This document shows, one piece after another, positions 1 through 14,998 of a stretch of 64,000 nt of DNA (position 1 is the first letter of the stretch; every line of letters starts with the position of its first letter). The notes below the pieces were generated by a model, which saw nothing but the letters and a program-made list of their open reading frames with translations, was not told the DNA's origin and did no database searches. Source of the DNA: Silene conica (lineage: Eukaryota; Streptophyta; Magnoliopsida; Caryophyllales; Caryophyllaceae); assembly GCA_029255685.2 (NCBI GenBank), contig CM055312.2, positions 17,508,649 through 17,572,648 on the forward strand, read 5' to 3'. A program made the translations under genes and the position numbers.

Positions 1-1882
1 AGAGAATGACTTGATCAGTGGGAGTACTATAGGAGTTGAACCTGAAAAGTATGAACATGAACCTTCACTCTTTGTTTTGAGTAACAGGTTGGTTATTGTT
101 CACGGTCCTAAAGTGCGACCGGAGGTTCAACAACCAAATGCAGAAATTCCAGAAAATGTCGATGAAAATATGGTAGATCATAATGAGGAAGAATTTCACC
201 GCGACGTTGAACAAATTCCATTAAGAAAATCTACTCGAGAAAGGAGATCGGCGATTCCTGACGACTACGAAGTATATCTACAAGAATCGGATTGCAGTGT
301 TGGAGCTGATAATGATCCTATGTCATTTTCACAAGCCATAAGTTCTACAAATTAAAACTTATGGATGGATGCTATGAAAGATGAGATGAAATCTATGGCA
401 TCTAATCGAGTTTGGGATCTCGTCGAGTTGCCCAATGGTGTAAAAACCATTGGATGTAAGTGGGTTTTTAAGACTAAAAAGGACTCACTTGGCAACATTG
501 AGAGACATAAGGCTAGACTCGTTGCTAAAGAGTTCACCCAAAGAGAGGGGATTGACTACACGGAGACATTTTCTCCTGTGTCTAAGAAAGATTCTCTTCG
601 AGTTATCATGGCATTAGTAGCTCATTTTGACTTCGAGCTACATCAGATGGATGTGAAAACAACATTTCTTAATGGCAATTTAGAGGAAGAGGTTTATATG
701 AAACAACCTGAAGGATCCTTCTCTAAAGACGGTGACCATTTGGTTTATAAGCTAAATAAATCCATATACGGTTTGAAACAAGCCTCCCGTCAATGGTATA
801 AAAAGTTCCATGAAGTATTCTTCTTTCGGTTTTGAAGAAAATATCATGGATCAATGTATATACCTTAAAGTTAGTGGGAGCAAGATTTGTTTCCTTGTGT
901 TATACGTGGATGACATTTTGCTAGCAACCAATGATAAGGGGTTGCTATATGAGGTGAAACAATTTCTTTCAAATAACTTGATATGAAAGATATGGGTGAG
1001 ACATCTTATGTCATTGGCATTAAGATCCATAGAGATAGATTCCGAGGCATTTTAGGCTTATCCCAGGAGGCCTATATCAACAATGTGCTTGAAAGATTTA
1101 GAATGAAAGATTGTTCACCAAGTGTAGCACCTATTGTGAAAGGTGACCGATTCGGTTTAGACCAGTGCCCAAAGAATGATTTGGAAAGGGAACAAATGAA
1201 AAATGTTCCTTATGCTTCAGCTCTTGGTAGCATTATGTATGCTCAAGTCTGTACCAGACCTGACATTGCATATGTTGTTGGAGTATTAGGCAGATATCCG
1301 AGTAACCCATGCATCGATCACTGGAAGGTCGCAAAGAAAGTGCTAAGATACCTTCAGGGTACTAAAGATTACATGCTTAGGTATAGACGGACTGATAGTC
1401 TTGAAGTGGTGCGGTATTCCGACTCAGACTTTGTTGGCTGCATTGATTCACGAATATCCACATCAGGATATGTGTTTATGCTAGCTAACAGAGCTGTATC
1501 ATGGAGGAGTACTAAGCAGACATTGACAACCACTTCTACCATGGAGGCTGAGTTTGTTTCTTGTTTTGAGGCTACCTCACATGGTGTTTGGCTGAAAGGT
1601 TTCATATCCGGGCTAAGAGTTGTTGACTCTATTAGCAGGCCGATTCAAATATATTGTGATAATTCAGCTGCGGTATTTATGGCTAAGAATAACAGATGTG
1701 GAAGTCGAGGTAAACACATCGACATTAAGTATTTGGTCATAAAAGAGTGTGTTCAGGAAAAGAAAGTGATCATAGAACACATTAGCACTGAATTGATGAT
1801 TGCAGATCCCTTGACTAAAGTCATGCCATCTGAGGGTTTCAAGGGTCATGTAGTGAATATGGGACTTGCTTCCATAATGTGA
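1..1882 (+). pseudogene. Copia pol fragment: linker, reverse transcriptase, RNase H
   Basis: Seen: the linker motif RKSTRERR (near 225-245), then the RT core with GCKWVFKTK, ARLVAKEFTQ, QMDVKTTFLNG and YGLKQASRQWY (365-830), the catalytic YVDD at 903-914, and an RNase H region ending in EHISTELMIADPLTK and a stop at 1880-1882. An in-frame TAA at 353-355 separates the linker from the RT. An extra base near 826 and a missing base near 980 shift the frame. The segment 836-982 has no ORF of its own in one frame but reads correctly once these shifts are allowed for. Known: in Copia the integrase precedes RT and RNase H, so this is the 3' half of pol. The lineage (Tork- or Ale-like) is not settled from what I can see. 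Confidence 0.93.
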
Positions 1883-2158
1883 TACATTTATTTGTTGTAT
1901 TGAATCCCTTCTATTTTGTTGGATATTTTCTCATTTCGGATTATATACGTACGTACTTTGGTTATTTATTATTTTCTATTGAGAAATATCATTATGTTTT
2001 GACCTAGAGTAAACATATGGTTTATTCATTAAGTTCAGTGTGAGTGGTGAGAGACTAAATATATCGTAATACATGGAAGACTAATTCTCGCTCCAGAGAA
2101 TTTGTCGCTATGTTTCGTATATAAAGTTTCTTTTGCTTAAATGGGCCAAGTGAGAAAA

Positions 2159-2732
2159 TGTTAGATTTTCACATTATATTAAATAATATTATTAAGTCAC
2201 AAGATTATTTTCAGTTGTAAAATCTCATTGTTTGGCCCATTATCTCGGTAGTAAATGGATAGACTTAAAACTACCCTAAAAGCACTCCCCATTAACAGTA
2301 AGTCAGTAACCACTCACCCCTCTATATTGCAACTGATTTTTGATGGCAAAATCAGTATAAATACAATATAGTTTCTGATTGACAAGGTCACCAAATCTGC
2401 TCTCCCTTAAGAAAATTACAGCATCTAAATTAGCGAGTAGTGAGGTTTGGAACCGAAATCAGAGTACGGCGACGTTTTTTTTTTTTAGAAATTCAGATTA
2501 ATATATTGGGGTTGATAAAGCTGTTCAGGAATCCGATTAGCAATGGCGAGAGATTTTATTCTCGATCCTATTTATCGCTTCCGCTAATTTTTTTTATTGA
2601 ATGTTTGTTCATTAATTAAACATACTAATTGAGAATAAAGTACTTACATACTTTTCTCTAAGGGATCTGATAGACTATCGTGCTATCGTGTGCGGTTTGA
2701 AATATTTAATTTTTCCCATACACGTCCTAACA
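2159..2732 (+). repeat. Probable 3' LTR of the Copia element
   Basis: It begins TGTTAG directly after a purine-rich run (aagtgagaaaa) and could end CTAACA at 2727-2732, a perfect 6-bp inverted terminal repeat. A TATA-like tataaataca lies near 2355. An inverted pair GGGCCAA / TTGGCCC flanks the start (near 2143 and 2233). The 3' boundary is the less certain one because no second LTR is in the window. Confidence 0.5.
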
Positions 2733-2879
2733 TTTCTTTTACGGTGAAAAAACTAGTTGAATTTCTGCAGTGTCCTCGTCTTTTTTATTAGTATGCTTTT
2801 AAAGCGTCTCCGCGTGATTTAAAAGGATCCATTTCTTACGGTCTTACAACGCCGATTTATCATACTCTTCTTCGCGCAT

Positions 2880-3400
2880 TCTATGATGTTGATTATTGGG
2901 CGGGGACAAGGACGATTACGTGTCAACTATTGGTTACATTTTTTTTACTTGTGTCACAACCCGATCTCTTAGTCTTCCAAGAAGCAGCGTGCTCTCTCTC
3001 ACTCTTCCATCGAAGCCGAGTTGCGTGCTATCGCTGATACCATGGTGGAGCTTATGTGATTGCCGTCTCTCCTTCATGAGCGTTGGTTGTGTCCTTCCTG
3101 TCCTACGGTGGTCTTTTGTGATAATCTAAGTGTCACACATTATTTGATGGATCCCGTTTTTCACTCACGAATGAAGCAACTCACAGTAACTTTTCAGTTG
3201 GTGCAACAAGGTATACTTTCGGGGACGATCAACTCGCTAGTGCTCTGATGAATCCCCTTCTTCGAACCAAATTCTATTTGTTGCTGACTTAAGATTGGCT
3301 TTGTCCAAGGATAGTTGATGAATCCCCTTCTTCGTACCAAATTCTATTTGTTGCTGACCTAAGATTGGCTTTGTCCAAGGATAGCTCATCTTGCGAGAGC
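2880..3400 (+). pseudogene. Second Copia remnant: RNase H C-terminal fragment
   Basis: Pieces of a Copia RNase H are spread over different frames: GGDKDDYVSTIGYIFF near 2896, a region reading as SSIEAELRAIADTMVELM near 3003-3055, then SCPTVVFCDNLSVTHYLMDP and FHSRMKQLTVTF (3060-3200), and LAxALMNPLLRTKFYLLLT near 3235-3290. Several frameshifts make it non-functional. It is a different Copia family from the element at 1-2732, judging by the RNase H sequence and LTR. Upstream pol is missing. Confidence 0.8.
3246..3384 (+). repeat. 70-bp direct tandem duplication in the Copia remnant
   Basis: Two adjacent copies (3246-3315 and 3316-3384) start tgatgaatccccttcttcg and end aaggatag. They differ at about two visible positions. 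They duplicate the last codons of the RNase H region just before the LTR. Confidence 0.9.
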
Positions 3401-3401
3401 A

Positions 3402-3605
3402 TGTTAAGGAAATTACTTAAGAATCTTTGTAGATATATTTAGCATTATCTTTTTGTTATTGTTTATTATCTTATCTTGATATCTTCTACGATAATTGTCT
3501 TGTTGAACAAGGTTAAGTCGGGTTACGTAAACTTTGTATAAATACTTATGCTGGCGGTAATTGAAAATCATCAAATTCATAATCAAATTCTCATAATCAC
3601 TAACA
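3402..3605 (+). repeat. Probable short 3' LTR of the second Copia remnant
   Basis: It starts TGTTAAGG after the purine-rich ttgcgagagca and ends near CTAACA at 3600-3605. A TATA-like tataaatac lies at about 3537. The approximately 200-bp length fits short Copia LTRs. There is no partner LTR and no target-site duplication to confirm the ends. Confidence 0.45.
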
Positions 3606-3959
3606 CTCAACTGCCAAGTTCAAGCAACTACAAATGTATATGAGGTTAAATTATTAAGATTGTCGGACGGGACCGTTCCCAATATTACTAAGGTCCTCTC
3701 TATTGATTGTAACAGTAATATTGGCAAAGACTAGTTACAAATGTTACTTTGGTAAAGAATGGATTTATTTCTCAATAAAAAAAACTTGACCTAATTAAAC
3801 TGATGGTAATTACAATAAAAGAATGGGAAATTGAATAATTCTGTCTAGTGAACCTTGAAACTGAAATTTACAGTCGATAGCGGTTCTTCACTGAAAGCAC
3901 TTGACTAAAAAGAATGAAGAATATAACAACAGTGTAGTCAATTATGTTGAATACCATGA
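3606..3959. other. 3' flank of the CDPK gene
   Basis: AT-rich stretch between the Copia LTR and the kinase stop codon. On the minus strand it should hold the kinase 3' UTR and poly(A) signals, for example the AATAAA-like runs near 3770 read in reverse. I see no other gene in it. Confidence 0.5.
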
Positions 3960-6929
<2,970 letters not shown>

Positions 6930-7775
6930 GCAAAATGTAGGTTACGTGATCGAATGATTAATTACAGATGCGTATTAGATCTAGTAATCATTTGGGTGAT
7001 TAATGTAATCGTGATTAATTGTTATCTGGAGTTTAGAAAGAAAATTGATGGAGTGATCTAAATAGAATGTGTAGGGTTCATGTGGATAATTGACGATTGA
7101 TCTGCAAGTGAGAGTGGGTGAAGATGATGATTGCATGTAAATTCAAGATTCAAAAATTTCTGCTGATGATGTTTGTTTATGCCTAATTTTGATTAGCTTT
7201 TTTTCCCTTCTTCTCCTATGTTCTTTAAAATTGACCATAAGTTAGTTAGCATTAGATCCACTTGGAAAAAAAATCTAAAACGTTCTTTCATTTCATCAAA
7301 AATTTGGAAATGGTCACGCATTATATTAAAAAATTAGGTTTGGTGTCGGCCCGGATAAAAATCAACGTATATCATATGTATATTACCTTAATCTTACTTG
7401 TTTTTTAGCACATGCGTATAATTTATTTGTTTTTAAGAATATGTGTATTTTTTAAGAGTATATTAAAGTTTATAAATTAGATTTTTTTCGTCAAAACTAA
7501 CATTTAACTGAGTTTTAATGTAATATTTTTGAGTTTTATTATAATTTTTCGAGTTTAACGTCCAAATAAATAAGCTCAAAAAATTTATAAAAAAACTCAT
7601 CATTTTTAAAATAAGACTCAAAAACTTTATTATAGTGGGCAGAAACTATAAAAATGGTGGCAGTAAACTGAATGTATAATTTACTTACTGTCCAACCCCT
7701 CCTAATCTACTTTTATTTAACATTTTTTTTATATATAATTACGTTAGAGTAATTTAACAATAAAATATTGTTCTA
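6930..7775 (-). promoter_or_regulatory. Upstream region of the CDPK gene
   Basis: This should hold the 5' UTR and promoter, since it lies directly upstream of the start ATG on the minus strand and no other gene intervenes. It is AT-rich, with poly-T and poly-A runs near 7198-7205 and 7266-7274. I could not pick a TATA box or transcription start with confidence. Confidence 0.4.
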
Positions 7776-8684
7776 CTAGTATTTTTGCCCGTGCCATGCA
7801 TGAATACTAAATTATTTGTGATATTCATAAAATTTGGCACCATGTAAATCAAAAATAAATCATAATACTTTTTTCTTGATATGAAAATAGTATTAGTTCG
7901 ATCTATAAATGTGATATTTTGTTAATAAAATTACCTCGTTTATATTCATTTATGTCGTTAATGCTACCATCATCCATACGCCTATCATGCGTTTATCGTA
8001 TTAAATCACAGATACATCTATCCACCCAACTCGCCACAATCATTTTCAGTACCACACGAACTTTAAACCACTACTGTTACCCTTCGAACAACACATGAAA
8101 CGGTCCATAATCCAAAGTCACGACTACTAACCTATCCGATGAAGTCATCTTTATTCCTACTTCAAACAACCATCCAATTCATCATCGACACCCTTCTCCT
8201 AGTTTCCAATACACCTAAAATAATCAAGTCACCCCCTTCACGAAACACTCAGACTTATCCCTCAAAGTTAGCTCTCCCTTTAAAAAGTTCATTCATCTAT
8301 CAGAAACTTAACTTTTACCTTCAAAACCGACCTTGTTTGAATGAGAAGTGTTTGACGGGGAAACAAAGACCTGCAATTTTTTGTTTAGTTAACAAATGAG
8401 CTAGGAGAGAAGTGGCAAGAAATGAATGGAGGATGCAACACCTGAGATGTTACATTGGGGTTGAGTGTAAAATTTAAATCATGATGTATTTTTTAATCGA
8501 TCACCCAGAAAAAAAAATGCGTAGTTAAAAGTTAATAATACTTTATTGACATGACATTTCTTAACATTTGATTGGGTATTTTTGTGTTTCACAAAGAACA
8601 ACAAAATTGACTTTACAAACATGAAGTTTTAGAGATTTTTATCGTATTTTTATTGTATATATGCCTATGTCATTTACACATAAT
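7776..8684 (-). mobile_element. Decayed Helitron-like 3' end and unresolved AT-rich sequence
   Basis: Read on the minus strand, a GC-rich CATGCATGGCACGGGC segment is followed by a short A/T stretch and CTAG at 7779-7776, then T. That is the arrangement of a Helitron 3' terminus (hairpin, CTRR, insertion between A and T). The hairpin is imperfect. The rest to 8684 shows no gene; the 86-aa frame at 8139-8399 has no recognisable domain. The 5' end of the putative Helitron was not found. Confidence 0.35.
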
Positions 8685-10153
8685 ACAACCTTGAAATAAA
8701 ATTTATCTACTTAGCTTCATCGCTTTTCTTACTATATACCCCTCATTTTCCACACCATCCAGACATTCATCGTACTTTTTTCACCCAATTAACCAACTTG
8801 ACCATCAGAATCGACCGTATGCATCACTGAACAACCTCATCGTACCTATATTTACTTGTACTACTCAATTCACTCTCTTAAATGTCGGAAAACAACCTTA
8901 TCCTAAAAAACACTTACCTCCTACCTCAAGACCTATGTAACCCCACCTCCAAAAAAATAGATGCATCTATTGTAAAATCAACCCCCATCATATAATACAA
9001 TCAAAATTGAGTATATATACATGATATTTAATAGATTTTTAACCTATTTTTAGAGCATATGTGCCTCTGTCTTTTCCACATTATATAATCTTGAATGAAA
9101 TTCTTATAACTATTTTCTCAAATTTTCTAATCATTGCCTTTCTACCCTTTTTTCACACCATTTGGGCTTTCGTCATATCTTTTGACCCAACTAACCAACT
9201 TAAATCAACAAATTATATGCCTGAACAATTCTAGTTTATCGACATTTGATTGCATTACTCAAACACACTATTAAAAGTCACTTCTACCCTCAAAACCTAT
9301 GTATTCCCACATCTCAATAAAATGACGCATCCAATGTAAAATCAACGCATACCATATAAGACCATGCCCATCTGTACAAAAAAAAACGTTGAAAATATGT
9401 ATGGGGGAAAATAGAATACAAACTATAAACTATTATTTTATAACTATGACTAACAAATAACTTTGATTTTCTTGCGCCTTATTCGTTTCGGAAATTCTTT
9501 TAATTTTTCATTACTTTGTTGTTTATCAAATAACGTTAATAGTATAATACTCATCTACATTTCATTTCATCCACACAATTATTCCATCCAATCCACCTAT
9601 ATCACCAATGTGTTCTTTACTATTTATATTATACTGCTTAGATTGTAATTTGACAACCCAACTAACCAACTTGACCATTCATCAAATGTATCACCGAACA
9701 ATTGCAGGCTATTGTCATTTGCTTGTACTACTCAAATTACACTGTTAAACGTTAGAGAGTAATCTTACCTCTTAATTAAGACACTTACATCCTTCCTCGG
9801 GACCTATCCTCCCCCTGCTTCAAAAAATCGACACATCTAGTGTTAAATCAACCCCCGCACTATAAAACAATGTTTCATCCGTAAAGAATAAGTTGAAAAT
9901 ATACTGAAAAAAGAAAAATAATACGGACTATAGACTATTATCATACAACTTTGACTAAAAAACTATCTTTGTACACTGTATTATATCTGTCACGAAGATA
10001 CCTTTCTGTTTTCATTATTTTATTGTTTATGAATACCTTGCAATAGCCACTTAGATTTTGTCTTATCCACACAAGTATTCGACGTAACCCACCTACGTCA
10101 TCAATGTGGTTTATGTTGTTTATATATATATGATCTTATATACTCCGTATAAT
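8685..10153. repeat. Repeat tract F, left copy, first part
   Basis: This non-coding AT-rich stretch has a near-identical copy at 59351-60796. Internally it consists of diverged units of roughly 350-500 bp sharing phrases such as 'cccaactaaccaacttgacca', 'actactcaa', 'gacctat' and 'aaatcaaccccc'. It ends with AAT (10151-10153), the left target-site duplication of the CACTA element. Confidence 0.85.
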
Positions 10154-11009
10154 CACTACTACAAATCTAGGATAAGAGGACGCCTCTTAGAGGACGGTTA
10201 GAGAGAAGACCGTCCTCTATCAAGCAAATAAGATTGGCGCCATTAGTGGTATTATAAATAGGACGGTTAACAAAAAAAGCGTCCTCTTTATAGACGTAAT
10301 GAGGACGGTTGGTCAATTAAACCGTCCTCTTATTTAAAAAGAAGACGGTTGTGTCTATGAACCGTCCTCTTATGTAAAACGAAGACGGTTGTATCTATGA
10401 ACCGTCCTCTTAGTTGTTTCCCAAAATTAAGAAGTTTTCTTAATTCCCAAAACTTACAAAACCCACGCACCGTTCTTCTTCTTCTTCTTCGTTCCAACTG
10501 CGCGCCTCATTCAATGGTTGTTCTGCCCCGTCCTACCCACAGGTCAGTAGTCACAAACCCTAAAGCCCCATTTTTTTTCTCCTGCTAATCAATCAATCGC
10601 TCACTCTCCTCCGTCATTTCTAGATTATTATCATCAATCTAACCTAATTCAATTTAATCAATTTAATTTTAGTTTCATATTAATCTAACTATTCCGTTTT
10701 TTCGTTTAATTTTTTCAAGTTTTGGTGTTTGCTTCATCATGAGGTACGTTAATTTTTGTTAATCTTCACTTTTTTTGTGATTATTTTGGTTGTTGGTCTT
10801 CATTAAAATGGCTGTTAATGGTTTTTGGTCTTCATTAAAATGACTGTTAATTCAATGGGCATACTCAAGTTTGGATTTTTTGATTTAATTGTTTAATTCT
10901 GTGTATATTTTATCAGGGTTTTTGATTCAGTTCATGTATTCACTTTGGCCCGGTTATTTGCTTACATTTGATTTGAATATCCTTATGGTATAGCAGTAAG
11001 CAGTGAGAA

Positions 11010-11251
11010 CTATGGCAATCTTATTTTCTCTTGTTTCGTACCCCTGTCCCATCTGAGTTCATCAATCTTTGGTAAGTCATTACCCATCCAGAGTTCCAGT
11101 GCAGATCTTATTTGCAGACTGTATGGACAATTTTGTAGCAAGTGAGAGGTATTTTCAGTACCATTACAGCAGAGACAGCGGTCATCAACGTCACTGCATC
11201 CAATTTTCTTCAATTTTTCCCTTATATGCAGACCATCTTGGAAAAATAGTC
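11010..11251 (-). pseudogene. LINE reverse-transcriptase zinc-binding (zf-RVT) fragment, first
   Basis: The minus strand reads DGLHIREKLKKIGCSD then CLCCNG, ENTSHLLQNCPYSLQIR and SALELWMGNDLP. The C-x2-C ... H-x3-4-C arrangement with 'HLLQNCPYS' is typical of the zf-RVT domain at the end of plant LINE ORF2. Only this end of ORF2 is present, inside the CACTA element. Confidence 0.8.
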
Positions 11252-11900
11252 AGGTAATTACAGGGTGTTTGGTATATTCCAGTTAGAAAGCTCTTGTTTC
11301 ATACTTTCATACACAGTTCCGCCAATGATCGTACATTATATATGATTGTTAGAACTTTAATAGCTAACGATGAATAGCTTGATTTGTATCTTATCCTGTT
11401 GATATGAAGGATTCACAGAAGGCCATTGTAAAGGATGGCCTCTGAGAGGCCATTGAGTAATTATCTTTAAGAATGACTGACTGAACTACATTTTGCAGAA
11501 ATGGACAGTTAATCAAATTGTTTTTAATGTATACTAGCATTTGTTTTTACAAGATCCAATTTAAAAAAAATTAACTTTGTGCATATATTTTTCTACTAAA
11601 AGGTCATATATGCAGCTATATGTCTAATGTGAAGGTGCAAATATGCGATGTTCTACTTATGCAATGATTACGTACCTCTTATGTCCCAGAGTCTGGATCG
11701 GTCTGCCTGTAGTCCATGTCGGTCTTGTACGGCAGGTCCAGGCCAGTTTGGTTTTCCAGTCTGGGCCACATATTGAACAGCCCTCCTAACATCCTAGTTT
11801 GGATCAGATTTTTGTATTCTGACTTTTAGCTCGGTCCTAATAATTTGCTTATTTGTTGGCCTTGATGTTTCTCATGATCACTACATGTACAATTTTTCAG

Positions 11901-12123
11901 ATATGCTGCACAAGAGAAAAGGCTGCAGCAAAAGAGCAAGGAAGATGATAGTAACATTCATTTGGCTCAAAGTATAATGAAGAACAAGAAATATAATGTG
12001 TCTACTCAAGCTGACGACGAATATGAGTATGATGGAGCGCCAAGCAGAAAGAGCAGAAGGAAAGGTGATGGGAATACATCGAAAGTCGGGAAAATCATGG
12101 GGAAGCGCATTGTTACCCAGTAG
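11901..12123 (+). pseudogene. Captured exon-like coding piece, unknown product
   Basis: A frame opens after a good acceptor (tttttcag at 11893-11900) and runs 74 codons to TAG at 12121-12123. The product is hydrophilic and rich in Lys, Glu, Asp and Ser, starting YAAQEKRLQQKSKEDD, with an acidic DDEYEYDG stretch followed by basic RKSRRKG and ending KIMGKRIVTQ. I do not recognise the family. The acceptor, the codon-like composition and the position inside a CACTA element suggest the last coding exon of a captured host gene, but this is inference. Confidence 0.45.
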
Positions 12124-13035
12124 GATCGCTGTTTATTTTGTTTTGAGAATCCACAAAGACCCAAACATTTAGTTGTAGCAATTGTGAACTTCGCATACTT
12201 AATGTTGCCACAATTTACACCAGTTCCTCCTGGCCATTGATGTATAGTAACATTGCAGGTAATTGTCTTTTTTACTTCCTTATGATAGCTTTTCCTTGAG
12301 TAATTATTCTCTTTGCAACAAGCATTTTGGATAGCCTTCTAGCATGGTACCAGACCAATAGGAAAATAACCCCCCTGTTCAATATGTGATCTCTTGGTGC
12401 GTGATTGCCATCTACTACTCTATTAGTGTTAATAAACCCTTAATCATCATTCATTAATCGCTATTTCTACATAATAACTTAAACACCCTCGAGTAATATG
12501 TACTCTTTGTAGGAGGTGTGTATATTCATGATGAAGAGGATCGTTGGTCTCATTTCCGTAATTATGCATGCTCGTTAAGTAATTATTATGATTTGTTACA
12601 GTTTGGACAGATATAGCCTCATGCTTTTCTGGAGCCTGTTACATTCACTGTCTGAATTCACTCATAAAAAGAATTGCAATTTGTTTGTTCCCTCATTCTT
12701 GTATTCGGTTCTCTTTGTTTTGGATATACTTCATCGTATCCTTTTGAAATTTGGATTGTACGATTTTTAAAAGAATGGTTTAATACACCTCTCATCCTCT
12801 TAAATGCATACTGCTGAAAAAATTATCACTTGGGAGTTATTTTAACAAATTATCTTGGGTGGATTTCTTTGCATGTAAAATGGTAATCTGACTAAGGTTT
12901 GATTAGCTGATCATCATCTGTAATTAAATCGAATATACGCAGTCTTACCTATATGTTAGAACAGATCAAAATTTTGTATATTTGTCAGGCTTTGTAATTA
13001 AGATGATGCTGATGTTAATTATTTTGACCTTTCAG

Positions 13036-13119
13036 TTCAATGAAGCTTGCAACACTGAGAAGAAGATTGCTAACAAACTTAAGGAGTGTGCAGAGAAATT
13101 GTTTGCTATTAGGAAGTGA
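13036..13119 (+). pseudogene. Second captured exon-like piece, unknown product
   Basis: After ttcag (13031-13035) a frame reads FNEACNTEKKIANKLKECAE and continues to a TGA at 13117-13119. It looks like a short amphipathic helix. It could be another exon of a captured gene. It is too short to identify and could be chance. Confidence 0.3.
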
Positions 13120-13585
13120 AGCCAAGCTAAGGCTCAGTCTTTTTGATCTTTTGCGGGTATAAAGCTATAATAGGCTGAAAATTTCATTGCTATATAGTAT
13201 TACACTTTTGGGTTGATATAAATGTCGTTTCTGAAAACATTTTGCAGAATTTGTTCTGATCAGAGATCCTGAAGATGCTAGAAATTTCTACCCTCGAACC
13301 TTGAGGACACTACCAGTTTGCATTTGTATCTGCCTTGCCACATTTCGCCTACGGAAATCAGCATCGCTACCATCTTATAAACCACAATCTCTCTGTTGCG
13401 GAAATTTTGGTTAGTTTCTCTAACTCTCAAATTCAACTTATATTACTTGATTCTATTGAAAATTAGTCATTATATTAACAGCATGAATCAGGTATTCGAT
13501 TCATTTACATCCGTGATTCATTAATTCCACTAAACAAGGTAATATGGCGTTTCGATTCTCTAGACTATTTCCATAATGGGAACAT

Positions 13586-13705
13586 ATAAATTATGGGTTG
13601 GTGGCACTACAAAACCGCCACCAATTACACCTTACTTTTGCCACCCCTTGGATTGGTGGTGCTACAAAACCGCCACCAAATGATATTTTTTACCGCCATC
13701 AATGG
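13586..13705. repeat. Fragment resembling a CACTA terminus of another family
   Basis: Two close copies of a phrase (c/g)tacaaaaCCGCCACCAA (near 13603 and 13659) sit beside TTGGTGG, making short inverted pairs. The first reads CACTACAAAA, as at a CACTA end. No matching second terminus or target-site duplication was found, so this may be a nested, truncated element. Confidence 0.3.
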
Positions 13706-14129
13706 AAGTTATTCAACTAGTGTATCGATCTAAGCGCCCTCACTTGGTAAATATGTAACTGCTGCTGTTATTCTCACTGTATGATGCTTACTTTCTTTAT
13801 TTTTTGAGATTGAGTGACTGATTAGACTACTTTTCGTGTTTTAATCAGCTCACGATGTACCATGAGACACTACCATTCGACTCAAAGAAAATGCTCTAGT
13901 TGAACTGTTATCTTCAAGCTTGGAGTCCTTTAATCAACTCGAAGGTGGCGCCAATGCTCTTAATATCAACAGGTCACTTATTTTTGATATGTGGACTCTG
14001 TAAATGATGATCTTACTTGCAACTGTGGTTTTCGCTTCAATTTTTGTTTTTTAACTTTGGATTTTTCGACTTTAGTTTACTTGAATGCTTTTGGTTTAAT
14101 GTTGGTAAAATTGGCCGTCCATATCAGGT

Positions 14130-14345
14130 ATGTCATTCAGATATCTCGGAAGCTGGTAAAATTGTCCCTCTCCTTGCTTGGCACCATTGAGACAACTGGT
14201 CATAGGGAAAAGCAGTCCCTGTCCAGTTTCTGAGATGAGCAATCAGTTGGTGGCTATAACTGCAGTTGAAGAATAGATGATCCAGAGTTTCTACATCACT
14301 CCCACAGAGACAACATGTATCAGTCTGAGTAATTCCAATTCCGAA
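14130..14345 (-). pseudogene. LINE zf-RVT fragment, second
   Basis: The minus strand reads FGIGITQTDTCCLCGSDVET, LDHLFFNCSYSHQ, then LIAHLRNWTGTAFPYDQLSQ and WCQARRGTILPASEI. The CCLCG ... LDHLFFNC signature is that of the LINE zf-RVT domain. It differs from the fragment at 11010-11251, so two different LINE ends lie in the same CACTA element. Confidence 0.85.
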
Positions 14346-14998
14346 GTTTTCTATCTCAACACTAGAGATTGTGTTAAACTTATATCATAGTTCATATTTT
14401 ATGGTTACAAACTTATTCCTTTTTGTTCGGTTAGATTTAGAGTATAAATTTAATTGTTGTATTTTCTGAAATGTAAGATATGAAATATTTAAGTTAATAT
14501 ACAATTTTTATTTGAAAAATTAGTTTTCAAAGAGCATGAATTTGATGTTATAAATTAGTGCAAAAAGAAGGATAGCTACATTTATATATTGGCACCAAAA
14601 AAAGGCGGGCAATATTAAAAAATTGACGCTAAAAAGTTATGTGAGCATGTTCAAAACAAGAGGGTTACGAATCAAAACCGTCCTCTTTAAAAATATCAAA
14701 CAAGACGGTTACAAAGTCAACCGTCCTTCTTAAAAACATCAAAGAAGACGGTTGCAAACTCAACCATCCTCCTTAGAAACATCAAAGAAGACGGTTCTAA
14801 TTGGAACCGTCCTCTTTTATAAATTCAAAGAAGACGGTTCTAATTGGAACCGTCCTCTTTCATAAATTCAAAGAGGACGGTTTGACTTTTTTTCAACCGT
14901 CATCTTAGGCAACGAGGACGGGTGAATTTAGGACGGTTGTATTCGCGTCTTAGGACGGTTTTGAACCGTCCTCGTTTCCCTTGTTTGTAGTAGTGAAT

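Larger units (their letters stand above)
1..2732 (+). mobile_element. Ty1/Copia retrotransposon, 3' part only
   Basis: The window opens inside a Copia element. The end of the integrase-RT linker, the reverse transcriptase and the RNase H are present (1-1882), followed by a 3' untranslated stretch, a purine-rich tract just before 2159 and a probable 3' LTR (2159-2732). The 5' half lies outside the window, so the target-site duplication and the LTR pair cannot be checked. The copy is inactive: the pol frame has one in-frame stop and two frameshifts. Confidence 0.85.
10154..14995. mobile_element. CACTA DNA transposon, 4842 bp, no transposase found, with captured fragments
   Basis: The ends are CACTACTACAAA and TTTGTAGTAGTG, a perfect 12-bp terminal inverted repeat. 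The target-site duplication AAT is at 10151-10153 and 14996-14998. The second copy of tract F (near 60796) shows the empty site with a single AAT. Both subterminal regions (10180-10410 and 14665-14965) carry many copies of GAGGACGGTT and its complement, the usual subterminal repeats of CACTA elements. I find no transposase. The inside holds two LINE zinc-finger fragments and two exon-like pieces. It is therefore non-autonomous and probably a gene-capturing (Pack-CACTA-like) copy. Confidence 0.92.

Noticed and set aside
10397..10588. 63-aa frame near the CACTA left end
   Set aside because: Low-complexity leucine/serine reading of a CTT-rich stretch. No homology that I can name.
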